The notes beneath the pieces were generated by a model that did no database searches, had not been told where the DNA came from, and saw only the letters and a list, made by a program, of their open reading frames with translations. Positions 45,976 to 54,903 of a stretch of 64,000 nt of DNA are shown here, in pieces (position 1 is the stretch's first letter; each line of letters starts with the position of its first letter). This DNA comes from Methanomassiliicoccales archaeon. Its GTDB lineage: Archaea > Thermoplasmatota > Thermoplasmata > Methanomassiliicoccales > UBA472. The position numbers and the translations under genes are program-made. The DNA is taken from contig JAPKYK010000002.1 of assembly GCA_026394395.1 (NCBI GenBank), positions 119,653 through 183,652 on the forward strand, in the 5' to 3' direction.

Positions 45976-46819
45976 GCTCATGATACAGGGCGTGACCTCC
46001 GGCGCTGGAAAGACCACGCTGACCGCCGCCCTGTGCCGGTATTTCTTTTTGAAGGGAGTGGACGTCGCGCCCTTCAAGGCCCAGAACGTCTCCCTAAACT
46101 CTTTCGTCACCGCTGACGGGAAGGAAGTGGCGATGTCTCAAGCGTATCAGGCCTGGGCCAGCGGCCTGGAGCCATCATCGGACATGAACCCGATGCTGGT
46201 AAAACCGAAAGGCAATGGGCGCTGCCAGATGATGCTCGGGGGGATCCCCTGGCGGGACCTGAGCCGGGGGGAGACCACTCCCGAGATGATCGAGGAGATC
46301 AGGTCACGGATACTCGGGTCCTTCAACAACCTCTCCTCGACAAGGGACACGTTGGTCATCGAGGGCATGGGCTCTCCGGTGGAGATGAACCTGAAGGACC
46401 GGGACGTGGCCAACATGTGGCTGGCCAAGGCGACCCGTTCACCTGTCGTGCTGGTCGGAGACATCGAGAAGGGCGGGGTCTTCGCCGGATTGTACGGGAC
46501 CTACCTTCTATTGGACGAGGAGGAGCAGGACCTGCTGAAAGGTTTCATCATAAACCGCTTCCGCGGGGACGCCTCCATATTGAAGGCTGGCATCAATGAG
46601 CTGGAGTCCCGAATGGGCGTGCCCTGCCTGGGCGTTCTGCCATATGTCCGTTTCAACGCTCCCCAAGAGGACTCCATGGATCTGATACGGAACCCCAGCG
46701 CAGGCCGGGGGGAGGGTGATGTGCGTCAACTATGGACGGCGGAACTAGATGGGCTGCTAAATAAATGGGATAAGGCCTGGGACCTTTCCAGGATCGAAAG
46801 CCTGTTCAGTAGGGTTTGA
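45965..46819 (+). CDS. Second CobQ-like P-loop protein without glutaminase domain
   Basis: 284 residues. It begins LMIQGVTSGAGKTTLTAALC and has APFKAQNVSLNSFVTADGKE and VIEGMGSPVEMNLKDRDVAN, closely matching the amidoligase half of CbiP. It stops after about 240 residues of that domain, followed by a short helical tail (LLNKWDKAWDLSRIESLFSR). No class I glutaminase domain follows, and no remnant is seen. It overlaps cbiP by 11 bases, so the two are made together. It may be a partner subunit using the glutaminase of CbiP, or a regulator. Confidence 0.87.
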   Translation: MARRLMIQGVTSGAGKTTLTAALCRYFFLKGVDVAPFKAQNVSLNSFVTADGKEVAMSQAYQAWASGLEPSSDMNPMLVKPKGNGRCQMMLGGIPWRDLSRGETTPEMIEEIRSRILGSFNNLSSTRDTLVIEGMGSPVEMNLKDRDVANMWLAKATRSPVVLVGDIEKGGVFAGLYGTYLLLDEEEQDLLKGFIINRFRGDASILKAGINELESRMGVPCLGVLPYVRFNAPQEDSMDLIRNPSAGRGEGDVRQLWTAELDGLLNKWDKAWDLSRIESLFSRV

Positions 46820-46829
46820 TCGGCCGGGC

Positions 46830-47066
46830 CTAGCTGTTGCGGTTGCCGCACTTCGGGCAGAACTGCGCACCAGGCTCCATGAACGCACCACATTTCTGAC
46901 AGTAGTTGCCGCTCGGTTGGTTTGGTTGGGCAGGAGCACCGTAGGAAGGTGCGCCGAAGGTCGGCTGCTCCTCATATTTAATCACAAAATAGACCAAGGC
47001 AGCAGGCCAGCATAAGATCAGAAGGATGATGAATATCACCCAGCTTCCAGTGAATTTCTTTGCCAC
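46830..47066 (-). CDS. Small membrane protein with C-terminal zinc ribbon
   Basis: About 78 residues from the GTG at 47066, chosen because AGGTG lies eight bases upstream. One long hydrophobic segment (WVIFIILLILCWPAALVYFV), which may cross once or form a hairpin, is followed by a Pro/Gly/Ala-rich linker and a zinc ribbon (YCQKCGAFMEPGAQFCPKCG). This is a common archaeal architecture of unknown function. It converges on the CobQ-like gene and ends in TAG. Confidence 0.82.
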   Translation of the reverse strand: MAKKFTGSWVIFIILLILCWPAALVYFVIKYEEQPTFGAPSYGAPAQPNQPSGNYCQKCGAFMEPGAQFCPKCGNRNS

Positions 47067-47126
47067 GATGAAACACCTGTTTGAATACCATGACCTTCCA
47101 TAATATTTATCCATTGCTCATTATTT

Positions 47127-47606
47127 TCATTTTTCTAGACGGACGGGTCCCGTAACGCATTTTGGAAAAGAACTATAGTTCGGACAGTCACGGCAACGGG
47201 CCAGCACCCTCATCCCTTTAAGGTACTCGAAACTCAATATGACCGCGGCAATGAACGGATAGAGGTATATCCTCAGTTCCGCCGGGCAAACGATGGCCGA
47301 ATAGATTATGGAAGCCAGACTACTCCCGAGCATCAGATTGAAAACGATGGACGCTCCCTGCCCTTTGGAGAGGAAGCGCAACAGCTGCACGCCATAAAGG
47401 GCGAGGGCGATAATCAGTGCCGACCAGAAATCCGGTCGAACAAGGTAAAGGACCAGCGCCAGAAGAAGGGCGATCGGATATACGGTGAGGCAGCCCCGGC
47501 AAACGCGCCGGCCTCGGATATTGAGGAGATGATCTTCGAACTTACCGCAGAGCGGATGATGAGCCAATAGTATCGGTTCGCTCCTCAGCTCGTCCAAGAA
47601 CTTCAC
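47127..47606 (-). CDS. DUF2085-like membrane protein
   Basis: About 159 residues from the GTG at 47606, chosen for the GGAGG element before it and a TATA-like TTTTTTATTTGG at about 47643-47652. The motif ILLAHHPLCGKFEDHLLNIR followed by CRGC resembles DUF2085 proteins. Three or four membrane helices follow, and the end has a second Cys cluster (CRDCPNY-x-SFPKC). The cysteines may bind metal. It is divergent from btuF across the operator region, but its own promoter does not overlap the operators. Confidence 0.78.
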   Translation of the reverse strand: MKFLDELRSEPILLAHHPLCGKFEDHLLNIRGRRVCRGCLTVYPIALLLALVLYLVRPDFWSALIIALALYGVQLLRFLSKGQGASIVFNLMLGSSLASIIYSAIVCPAELRIYLYPFIAAVILSFEYLKGMRVLARCRDCPNYSSFPKCVTGPVRLEK

Positions 47607-47686
47607 GGCCTCGCCTCCTCCGATGGTGCATAAGGGCTTCCCAAATAAAAAAGCCCGCCAGGTGAATTCTGGAACTCCCGCTAAAT

Positions 47687-47736
47687 CATATATACTTGGA
47701 TGATATATCCAATTCAAGTTGGATTATACATCCAAC
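47687..47736 (+). promoter_or_regulatory. btuF promoter with two B12-region operators (copies 2 and 3)
   Basis: CATATATAC (47687-47695) is the TATA box. TTGGAT-GATAT-ATCCAA (47696-47712) directly follows it. GTTGGAT-TATAC-ATCCAAC (47718-47736) follows six bases later with perfect seven-base arms. The centres are 23 bases apart, about two helix turns, so two dimers could bind the same face. The second copy covers the expected transcription start. This is the strongest operator in the window. Confidence 0.82.
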
Positions 47737-47759
47737 TGAAGTGGTCAGAGTGTGTTCGA

Positions 47760-48866
47760 ATGGATCGAAAAATGATTATCGCCGTACTACTGGCAGTTAT
47801 TATTATAACTGCCGGTGCCTTTGTTTTGCTCAGCAATGGGAATAAAGAGGAGGCCGGGCCGGTCACCCTGGTAGACGCTGAAGGGCGCAACGTTACAACG
47901 TCTGTCGCTCCATTGCGCATCGTCTCCTGCTCTCCATCCTTGACCGAGATCGTCTATGCCCTCGGGCTGGGGGACCGTCTGGTGGCGGTGACCGACTACT
48001 GCGACTGGCCTGAGGACGTCACCGCCAGGAAGAGCAACGGCTCCCTGGCATCCATAGGTGGGTACTTCACGCCCAGCATCGAGGCCATAGCTCAGGCGAA
48101 CCCTGACATCGTCCTGGTGGACCAGGGAGTACAGGCACAGCTGGACATGATGCCCCAGATGAAGGACCTACAGCTGAACTTCATAGTGTTGCACAAAGGT
48201 CTCACCTTCGAGGAAGTGTATCAGAACATTGCCATGGTCGGCGAGATCTGCTGGGAGGAAAAGGCGGCCAAGGATCTCACTGACTCCATGAAGGACCGCA
48301 TCGCGGACATCCAGGAGACCGTGGGTGATACCGAGGAACTGCCCACGGTGGTCTTCGCCGTCTGGCTGGAACCGATATACGTTGCTGGAAATGGTACCTT
48401 CTCGCACGAGATGATGACCACCGCATTGGGAGAGAACGTTTATTCCAACACGACCTCCTGGCCCGCGGTGAACATCGAATCCCTTCTGGAGGAAGACCCC
48501 GACTACATCCTGGTGTCCATGATGTCCCTGCCCAACCCGGCCGAGGACATCCTTGCCGACATGAAGAACGACACCCTATGGTCAACGCTTACGGCGGTCC
48601 AGAACGACCACGTGTACATATTCACCGGGCAATGTGACAACGTGTTCTCCCGCCCTGGTCCGCGCATAGTGGACGGAGTGGAGCTGATGGCCGAGATAAT
48701 GCATAGCGCGGCCTTCAACGTCACCATTCCCAACGTGATCGCTGACGATTACGTAGACTGGGTTTCCTCTGATGACGCTTCGGTCGGGTCATCAGCCCTC
48801 GAGGTTATCTCTTATGTATCGAGCGTATCGAGCATATTAGTACAAACTGTGGAACGGAGGGCTTGA
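47760..48866 (+). CDS. btuF: Corrinoid ABC transporter substrate-binding protein
   Basis: About 368 residues from the ATG at 47760; longer frames would cross the operators. The N-terminus is one hydrophobic segment (MIIAVLLAVIIITAGAFVLL), a signal or membrane anchor. Then comes a class III binding fold: RIVSCSPSLTEIVYALGLGD, VTDYCDWPEDV, SIGGYFTPSIEAI and later VYIFTGQCDNVFSRPGPRIV. It captures B12 or its precursors outside the cell for BtuCD. Its position at the head of an operon of cobalamin genes supports corrinoid rather than haem or siderophore uptake. Confidence 0.92.
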   Translation: MDRKMIIAVLLAVIIITAGAFVLLSNGNKEEAGPVTLVDAEGRNVTTSVAPLRIVSCSPSLTEIVYALGLGDRLVAVTDYCDWPEDVTARKSNGSLASIGGYFTPSIEAIAQANPDIVLVDQGVQAQLDMMPQMKDLQLNFIVLHKGLTFEEVYQNIAMVGEICWEEKAAKDLTDSMKDRIADIQETVGDTEELPTVVFAVWLEPIYVAGNGTFSHEMMTTALGENVYSNTTSWPAVNIESLLEEDPDYILVSMMSLPNPAEDILADMKNDTLWSTLTAVQNDHVYIFTGQCDNVFSRPGPRIVDGVELMAEIMHSAAFNVTIPNVIADDYVDWVSSDDASVGSSALEVISYVSSVSSILVQTVERRA

Positions 48867-49002
48867 TGCGAAGATGATCTATCGGCGGTCAAATCCAGGG
48901 GTTAATTTATTAGCCGCCCTGACATACCCCGAGGCGTTCGGAATCGAGCCGTAGACCACGGTCATCGGCGACGATCGCTAAACGTGTTAGTGAGGTAGAA
49001 AA

Positions 49003-50046
49003 ATGGAGGGCACCAAGGCTGACCGGGCGAAATACAAGCTGGCCGGGATACTCGGCTTGGGCATGGTCAGCCTGGTCCTCCTTTTTTTCCTATCACTTAC
49101 CACCGGGACCATGGACATATCGTTCTCCAAGGCCATGGAGTCCACCTGGAACATCATCGTTAACTGGGGCGAGACCCAGAACGTCCAGGAGCTGGTGATC
49201 TTCAACCTAAGATTGCCCCGAACCATAGCGGTCATCGCCGTGGGCATCGGCCTATCCGTGGCCGGAGCGGTCATGCAGGCTCTCATACGCAATCCTCTGG
49301 TCGATCCTTACATCACTGGGGTTTCGACCGGGGCCGCTTTAGGCGCGACCTTGGCCGTGCTTGCCGGCGTGACCGTCATGGGCATAACCAATTACGCCCT
49401 GCCGGTCATGGCCTTCATCGGTGCCGCTGGAGCCTTCATGGTCACCATGACCCTGGCCGAGGCGGCCGGCGGGCGCCCCATCAGCTACGTCCTGGGCGGT
49501 ACGATAATCGGCATCGCCCTCTCCTCCGGGACCACCTTGCTGATGTACATGAACGCCGACCGCCTGCATGGCGTGCTCTTCTGGCTCTTCGGTTCTTTCG
49601 CCTACATGACCTGGGATTCGACCCTGATAGTCCTGTTCGTGGTCCTGGCCCTCACCGTTATCATGCTGCTCTACGCCAAGGAGTTCAACGTCATATTGCT
49701 GGGCGACGAGCAAGCAAAGCAGCTGGGCATGAACGTGAAGAGGTTCAAGACCACCATGTTCCTGCTGGTGTCCGCCCTGGCCTCCGTGTGCGTGGCCTTC
49801 ACCGGCGTTATCGGCTTCGTCGGTCTCATCGTCCCGCACCTGGCCCGCATGTTGATCGGCGGCGACCACCGCCTGCTGCTCCCGGCCTCCATGATGTTAG
49901 GGGCAAACATTCTATTGGTGGCGGACATTGTATGTAAGACCGTGGTGGCCCCTTCCGAGCTACCTATTGGGGCCATAATATCGATCATCGGGGCGCCCTT
50001 CTTCGGCTACCTCATGATCAGGATGGGCAAGGAATATGTCATGTGA
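49003..50046 (+). CDS. btuC: Corrinoid ABC transporter permease
   Basis: 347 residues of the FecCD/BtuC type with about ten membrane helices. LRLPRTIAVIAVGIGLSVAG, AVMQALIRNPLVDPYITGVS and FVGLIVPHLARMLIGGDHR are the family hallmarks; the last contacts the ATPase. It overlaps btuD by 11 bases. The 136-base gap before it has an AT-rich TTAATTTATTA near 48902-48912 that might be an internal promoter, but no operator copy. Confidence 0.94.
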   Translation: MEGTKADRAKYKLAGILGLGMVSLVLLFFLSLTTGTMDISFSKAMESTWNIIVNWGETQNVQELVIFNLRLPRTIAVIAVGIGLSVAGAVMQALIRNPLVDPYITGVSTGAALGATLAVLAGVTVMGITNYALPVMAFIGAAGAFMVTMTLAEAAGGRPISYVLGGTIIGIALSSGTTLLMYMNADRLHGVLFWLFGSFAYMTWDSTLIVLFVVLALTVIMLLYAKEFNVILLGDEQAKQLGMNVKRFKTTMFLLVSALASVCVAFTGVIGFVGLIVPHLARMLIGGDHRLLLPASMMLGANILLVADIVCKTVVAPSELPIGAIISIIGAPFFGYLMIRMGKEYVM

Positions 50047-50899
50047 TGACGAGCTGACGGTGAAGTTGGACAACGTCTCCTTCAGCTATGGCACCAAACG
50101 GAACCCTTGCGCCAAGACGTTGAAAGGAATAACGATCAACGCCCAGAAGGGGCAGCTCATCGGGATAATGGGACCGAACGGTTGCGGGAAGACCACCTTC
50201 CTTCGCTGCATCAACAAGGTCCTCAAGCCCCAGGAGGGCGCCATCTACATCGACGGAAAGGACGTGGACCGCCTGAAGATGATGGAGGTGGCCAAGCTGT
50301 GCGCCAACATTCCTGCGGACGTTCCAGACGATTTTCATCTCTCGGTGGAGGAGTTCGTGGCCTTGGGGCGGTACCCCTTTGTCACCGGCATCTGGTGGGA
50401 GGGAGAGAAGGACGAGCGGTTGGTCCGCGAGGCCATGGCCGCCTATCACGTGACGCACCTCCGGGACCGCAAGTTGGGGGAGCTCAGCAGCGGGGAGAAG
50501 GCGCGCGTGCTCTTGGCCAAGGGCGCCGTCCAGCAACCGAAGATACTGCTGGCCGACGAGCCGAGCGCCCATCTGGACCTAAAGTTCAAGCTGCAGGTCA
50601 TGCAGGCCCTGAAGGACCTGTCCCGACAGGGGGTGACGGTGATCACCGCCTCCCATGATATCAACCTTATCGCCAAATACGCTGATCTGGTCATAATCAT
50701 CAGCGAGGGCGGCATACTCAGCTACGGCCCCCCGGCCGAGATCATCAACGAGGAGGTCATCCGCGCCGTCTACGGTGTGGAGGTGGCCATCGTCCGCGAG
50801 AAGGGCGAGATATTCGTGGTCCCATTAAGACCGGTGGACCCGGAGAAGGGTGACAATGAAGATCCAAGAACTTGTGAAAAAGGAATTGTTGCCGATTAA
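50036..50899 (+). CDS. btuD: Corrinoid ABC transporter ATPase
   Basis: 287 residues. Walker A is GIMGPNGCGKTTFLRCINKV, the signature is LGELSSGEKARVLLAKG, Walker B is KILLADEPSAHLDLKFK and the switch His is in ITASHDINLIA. It powers uptake through BtuC. The FecE/BtuD type C-terminus (EEVIRAVYGVEVAIVREKGE) is complete. The gene overlaps both neighbours, by 11 bases with btuC and 44 with cobD. Confidence 0.95.
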   Translation: MSCDDELTVKLDNVSFSYGTKRNPCAKTLKGITINAQKGQLIGIMGPNGCGKTTFLRCINKVLKPQEGAIYIDGKDVDRLKMMEVAKLCANIPADVPDDFHLSVEEFVALGRYPFVTGIWWEGEKDERLVREAMAAYHVTHLRDRKLGELSSGEKARVLLAKGAVQQPKILLADEPSAHLDLKFKLQVMQALKDLSRQGVTVITASHDINLIAKYADLVIIISEGGILSYGPPAEIINEEVIRAVYGVEVAIVREKGEIFVVPLRPVDPEKGDNEDPRTCEKGIVAD

Positions 50900-52001
50900 G
50901 CGCCCGGTCCACGGCGGCCAGGGCTGGCGGCTCTCCGGCGTGGAGGACTTTAGTCACAACCTTAACCCCTACGGGCCTCCGGCCGAGCTGCCGCAGCTGG
51001 TGGCGGAGGCCGCCAAGCAGCTGGACCACTACCCGGACGACGTGTCCGCCGATTTCCGCGAGGCGGTGGCGACGCTGCACGGCGTCTCCCCGGAGAACGT
51101 CATCGCCGGGGCCGGGTCCGCCGAGCTGATAAAACTGTATCCAGAGGTATTCCTTTCGCACAAGGCCAGGGTCATCATCCCCCGGCCCACCTTCTCGGAG
51201 TATTCGCACGCCTGCCGCATGCAGGGGGCGAACGTCCTCGATGTTCCCCTGTTGGAGGGGGACGGGTTCTGCCTGGACCTGAACACCACCTTGGAGAAAT
51301 TGCCGCTGGCCAAGGCGGTGTACGTTTGCAACCCCAACAACCCCACCGGGACGCTGGAGTCCCGGCGCAAGATAATGGAGCTGGTGGACGCCTGCGAGAG
51401 GACCGGGAAGCTGGTCTTCCTGGACGAGACCCTGCTGGAGCTGGTCGAAGGGCACGAGGGCATCTCCTGCATGAAGGATGTGCAGAACCACAGCAACCTG
51501 TTCATCGTCTCCTCCCTGACCAAGTCCTTCGCCATCCCTGGCCTGAGGGTCGGTTACGGCGTGGGCAGCGAAGAGATAATCAACATGATGGACCGCGCCC
51601 GCCTGTCCTGGAACATCGGCGTGATCGAGCAGTACGTCGGCGCCCGTCTTCTGCGGGAGCACATGGACCACGTGAGAAAGGCGGCGGAGATGATGGGACG
51701 GGAACGCGGCCGTATAAAGAAGGCGGTGGACGGCACCAACCTGTTCTCGCCTCTGACCGAGCAATCCTTCTTCTTCTTCGCCCGGGTCAGCAGTCCCCGT
51801 CTGAGCGGGGAGGACATCGTGGAGTATCTTCTGCCGCGCAAGGTGCTGGTGCGGGACTGCTCGACGTTCGGGCGGCCGTTCGACAAGTTCGTCCGCTTCA
51901 GTGTCAAGACCCCGGAGAAGAACGACCATTTGATACAGGCCATGGAAGAGACGGCGCAGGAGATCCGCAGCACGGCCTTCGGGGCGAGGATGCATGTTTG
52001 A
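50856..52001 (+). CDS. cobD: L-threonine-O-3-phosphate decarboxylase
   Basis: About 381 residues. It is a fold type I PLP enzyme close to histidinol-phosphate aminotransferase: FSHNLNPYGPP, YVCNPNNPTGTL, and the PLP Lys in VSSLTKSFAIPGLRVGYG (about residue 222). In this operon it should be CobD, which makes aminopropanol phosphate for the nucleotide loop; a histidine-pathway role is less likely. I chose ATG 50856 after GGTGA. Its C-terminus has no cysteine-rich extension, whereas that type of domain sits on CbiP here. It overlaps cbiB by eight bases. Confidence 0.9.
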   Translation: MKIQELVKKELLPIKRPVHGGQGWRLSGVEDFSHNLNPYGPPAELPQLVAEAAKQLDHYPDDVSADFREAVATLHGVSPENVIAGAGSAELIKLYPEVFLSHKARVIIPRPTFSEYSHACRMQGANVLDVPLLEGDGFCLDLNTTLEKLPLAKAVYVCNPNNPTGTLESRRKIMELVDACERTGKLVFLDETLLELVEGHEGISCMKDVQNHSNLFIVSSLTKSFAIPGLRVGYGVGSEEIINMMDRARLSWNIGVIEQYVGARLLREHMDHVRKAAEMMGRERGRIKKAVDGTNLFSPLTEQSFFFFARVSSPRLSGEDIVEYLLPRKVLVRDCSTFGRPFDKFVRFSVKTPEKNDHLIQAMEETAQEIRSTAFGARMHV

Positions 52002-52989
52002 GATGGTCCTCTACGCCCTCCTAGCATTGCTTATAGCGCTCCTCATCGACAGCTTCATCGGCGAGCCGCCTAACGCCCTTCATCCTGTGGTATGGATGGG
52101 CAAGGTCATCTCCTTTCTGGACCGCCGCGTGACCCGCGGCCATCCGCGAAAGGAGCGGGCGGCGGGCGTGGCCCTGGCCCTGACCACTATACTCCTGTTC
52201 GCTTTCCTGGTCTTGCTGCTGATGACCGCCGTGCGCCACACGCTCGGGCTGCTGGCCTGGGCCATCGTCGGCGGGGTGCTCCTCAAGACCATGTTCGCCA
52301 TTGGGGCCATGCGCAAGCACACCGAACCGGTGCGGCTGGCGCTGCTGTCCGGTGACCTGAAGCTGGGTAGGCAGAAGGCCTCCTTGATGGTCAGCCGGGA
52401 CGTGAGCCAGCTGGACGCGCCGCACGTTATATCCTGCGCCGCGGAGAGCGCGGCGGAGAACACCGTGGACAGCATCTTCTCGCCTTTGTTCTATTTCGGC
52501 CTGTTAGGTTTACCGGCGACCGTGGCGTACCGTGCCTCCAACACCCTGGACGCCATGGTGGGCTACCCGAACGACAAGTACCGTTACGTCGGGTGGTTCT
52601 CGGCCAAGCTGGACGACTGCACCAACTGGCTGATGGCCCGCGCCTCCCTGCCGTTCATACTGCTGTCCCTGGCGCTTCTGGGAAAGGACTGGCGGGCGGG
52701 ATGGGCGGCCGCGAAGAAATATCACGACCAGACGCTCTCCCCGAACAAAGGCTGGCACATGTCGGCCTTCGCCGGCGGCCTGGGCATACGCTTCGAGAAG
52801 ATAGGTTGGTACATCATGGGGGACGGACCGCTCCCCACCGACCCCGAGGTCCTGCGGGACACCATAAAGGTCATGACCCTGGCCTCTTATCTCTTCATAT
52901 TCACCGTGGCGATACCGTTGTACCTTCTGATGGGGGTGCACCTGCAGGTGCTCGCCGAGGACCTGCTCTGGAACATCATAGGTGGTTGA
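51994..52989 (+). CDS. cbiB: Adenosylcobinamide-phosphate synthase
   Basis: 331 residues, a membrane protein with four or five helices. DSFIGEPPNALHPVVWMGKV, FYFGLLGLPATVAYRASNTL, DAMVGYPNDKYRYVGWFSAK and a late AGGLGIRFEKIGWY are characteristic of CbiB/CobD-type synthases. It joins adenosylcobyric acid to aminopropanol phosphate, the product of CobD, which is encoded just before it. It overlaps its neighbours by eight bases on each side. Confidence 0.96.
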   Translation: MFEMVLYALLALLIALLIDSFIGEPPNALHPVVWMGKVISFLDRRVTRGHPRKERAAGVALALTTILLFAFLVLLLMTAVRHTLGLLAWAIVGGVLLKTMFAIGAMRKHTEPVRLALLSGDLKLGRQKASLMVSRDVSQLDAPHVISCAAESAAENTVDSIFSPLFYFGLLGLPATVAYRASNTLDAMVGYPNDKYRYVGWFSAKLDDCTNWLMARASLPFILLSLALLGKDWRAGWAAAKKYHDQTLSPNKGWHMSAFAGGLGIRFEKIGWYIMGDGPLPTDPEVLRDTIKVMTLASYLFIFTVAIPLYLLMGVHLQVLAEDLLWNIIGG

Positions 52990-54130
52990 ACAAATGCAGA
53001 TCAGCGACTTGCGGATCGAGAAGGGCGAAGTGAAAGGGCACAAGTACGTGGCGATCAAGATGCCCCGACGCATGAGGGTGCTGGCCTCCACCATCCTGAA
53101 CGGCGGACTGGGCGAGGCGGACTCCGTGCTGATGCTGCAGGTCCCCCTGCACTACGACCACGCCGATCCCATGGCCCACATGCGCGAGCTAGTAGCGGAA
53201 TTGAGAATGCCCAAGAGTACCGTCACCTTCATGACCGCGGCCGAACTGGACAAGGCCTTCTACGTCAAGGAGGCCGAGCACAACGGTTCCCAGGCCATCG
53301 CCCTAGTGAGCGCCGGTATATCCAACTCCATCCGGGCTGGGGAATCCTCCCGCGAGGGAACGGTCCCGCACCGCCAGGTAGGTACGATCAACGTCATGGT
53401 CATCACCGACAAGTCCCTGGACGACTGCGGGCTGGTGAACGCGGTCATGACCGTCACCGAGGCCAAGGCGGCGGCGCTGCAGGACCATCACATTCCGGGA
53501 ACGGGCACCACCAGCGATGCGGTGATGATAGCTTGCCCCAAGGAAGGGGAAAGGTGCCTGTGGGCGGGGAGCAGCTCCGACCACGGACTGGCCATGTCCG
53601 TGGCGGTGCGGAGCGCCCTGGGGGAGTCCATCACCAGATGGAAGGGCGCCAACGGCGACTCCGTGCATTTCCTGCGTTCCCTGGCCATCCGCGGCATCAC
53701 CTACGACGACATGTGGAAGGCGGTGCAGGAGATGAACGCCCTGGACCCGGCCTGGGACGAGAACCTGGTGCGCCAGATGTTCGAGGCCAAGCTGGAGATG
53801 CTGGCCAAGGACGTGAACGTCAACGCCCTGCTCACCGCGGCCATGACCCTGGAGGAGAAGGGCCGGTACGGGCAGCTGTACGGTCTGAGCGAGAGCAAGT
53901 ACCAGGAGGACCCCGTGCACCTACTGGCCGACGAGCTGCTGGGGATAGCGCTCGCGGAGTACATCGGCGGCAGCAAGTGTATCTTCGAGTATATCCGCTA
54001 CGACAAGAAGAAGCCTGGGATATTGTCCGTGCTGGGCCCGTTCATGGACGACATCGTGGCCTCGTTGATAGGCGCCACCATGTCCACCATCTACTCTGAT
54101 CTGCTGGAGGGAGAAGGACGACTGTCGTAG
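52982..54130 (+). CDS. cbiS: Bifunctional CbiS: cobinamide amidohydrolase and alpha-ribazole phosphatase
   Basis: 382 residues, two domains. Residues 1 to about 215 are CbiZ (MRVLASTILNGGLGEADSVL, VSAGISNSIRAGESS, TDAVMIACP-like TSDAVMIACPKEGER), which removes aminopropanol from salvaged cobinamide. Residues about 240-382 are CobZ, a PgpA-related phosphatase (DPVHLLADELLGIALAEYIG, YDKKKPGILSVLGPFMDDI), which dephosphorylates alpha-ribazole phosphate. The same fusion is known as CbiS in Methanopyrus. With BtuFCD upstream it points to cobinamide salvage. It ends in TAG. Confidence 0.92.
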   Translation: MVEQMQISDLRIEKGEVKGHKYVAIKMPRRMRVLASTILNGGLGEADSVLMLQVPLHYDHADPMAHMRELVAELRMPKSTVTFMTAAELDKAFYVKEAEHNGSQAIALVSAGISNSIRAGESSREGTVPHRQVGTINVMVITDKSLDDCGLVNAVMTVTEAKAAALQDHHIPGTGTTSDAVMIACPKEGERCLWAGSSSDHGLAMSVAVRSALGESITRWKGANGDSVHFLRSLAIRGITYDDMWKAVQEMNALDPAWDENLVRQMFEAKLEMLAKDVNVNALLTAAMTLEEKGRYGQLYGLSESKYQEDPVHLLADELLGIALAEYIGGSKCIFEYIRYDKKKPGILSVLGPFMDDIVASLIGATMSTIYSDLLEGEGRLS

Positions 54131-54147
54131 GCGCGCTGAAGTCGGCG

Positions 54148-54903
54148 TTGACGCTGTTCACCATCATCCCCGCCAAGAACGACGGCAAGGACGTGGAGGA
54201 CCTCTCCCACCACTTCTATCTCATACTGTTCGTAGGCGTCCTGTACGGCCTGCTGGTCGGCGGGATCATGTACCTCACCACCGACTGGATATCGAGGATA
54301 TTGGCTGCCGCCATAGCTTTCGCCTCGTTGCACCTGCTGAACCGCTTCCTGCACATAGACGGGCTGAGCGACTTCGGTGACGGGATGGTCTGCGGCGGGG
54401 ACGCCGAACGGAAGCTGGCGGCCATGAAGGACTCCAAGACCGGCGCCGGCGGCGTCGGATACGTAATCGTCTTCAGCCTGCTCAGCTTCGCCGCCCTGAG
54501 CTCGACCTGGGGAGGCCTGGGCCTGCTCCTGCTGCCATTGGTCGCCGAGATCATGAACAAGAACGCGGTGGTCATGTGCGCCTACGGCGGCAAGGCCCGC
54601 GAGGGCCTGGGGAACCTGTTCGTCACCAACACCACCGAGAAGAGCGCCATCATCTCGCTGCTGCTTTCCATGCTGCTTTCCTTGGGCCTTATGCTCTCCT
54701 TCAACCTTTTTGTGGATAGCTGGGAAATAGGAAGGATGATCGCGGTGACCGTGATCGCGGTCCTGGTCAGCTCATTGGTGGGATATGGCATGAGCAGCCT
54801 GGCGGAGAAGAACTTCGGGGCGGTGAACGGGGACGTACTGGGGGCGACCAACGAGATATGCCGCCCGCTGGTCCTCATCGCCATGCTGGTGGTGCTGGCA
54901 TGA
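54148..54903 (+). CDS. cobS: Adenosylcobinamide-GDP ribazoletransferase
   Basis: About 251 residues with six or seven membrane helices. LLNRFLHIDGLSDFGDGMVC and MKDSKTGAGGVGYVIVFSLL are the CobS signatures. It makes the last joining step of the nucleotide loop in the membrane. The first standard start codon is TTG 54148, but seven upstream codons (VVGALKSA) also look like CobS, so the real start may be an unusual codon near 54127-54136. The end overlaps cobY as ATGA. Confidence 0.93.
   Translation: MTLFTIIPAKNDGKDVEDLSHHFYLILFVGVLYGLLVGGIMYLTTDWISRILAAAIAFASLHLLNRFLHIDGLSDFGDGMVCGGDAERKLAAMKDSKTGAGGVGYVIVFSLLSFAALSSTWGGLGLLLLPLVAEIMNKNAVVMCAYGGKAREGLGNLFVTNTTEKSAIISLLLSMLLSLGLMLSFNLFVDSWEIGRMIAVTVIAVLVSSLVGYGMSSLAEKNFGAVNGDVLGATNEICRPLVLIAMLVVLA

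Noticed and set aside
50856..52001. cobD as histidinol-phosphate aminotransferase
   Set aside because: The families are similar, but the gene overlaps btuD and cbiB in a cobalamin operon and no histidine gene is near.
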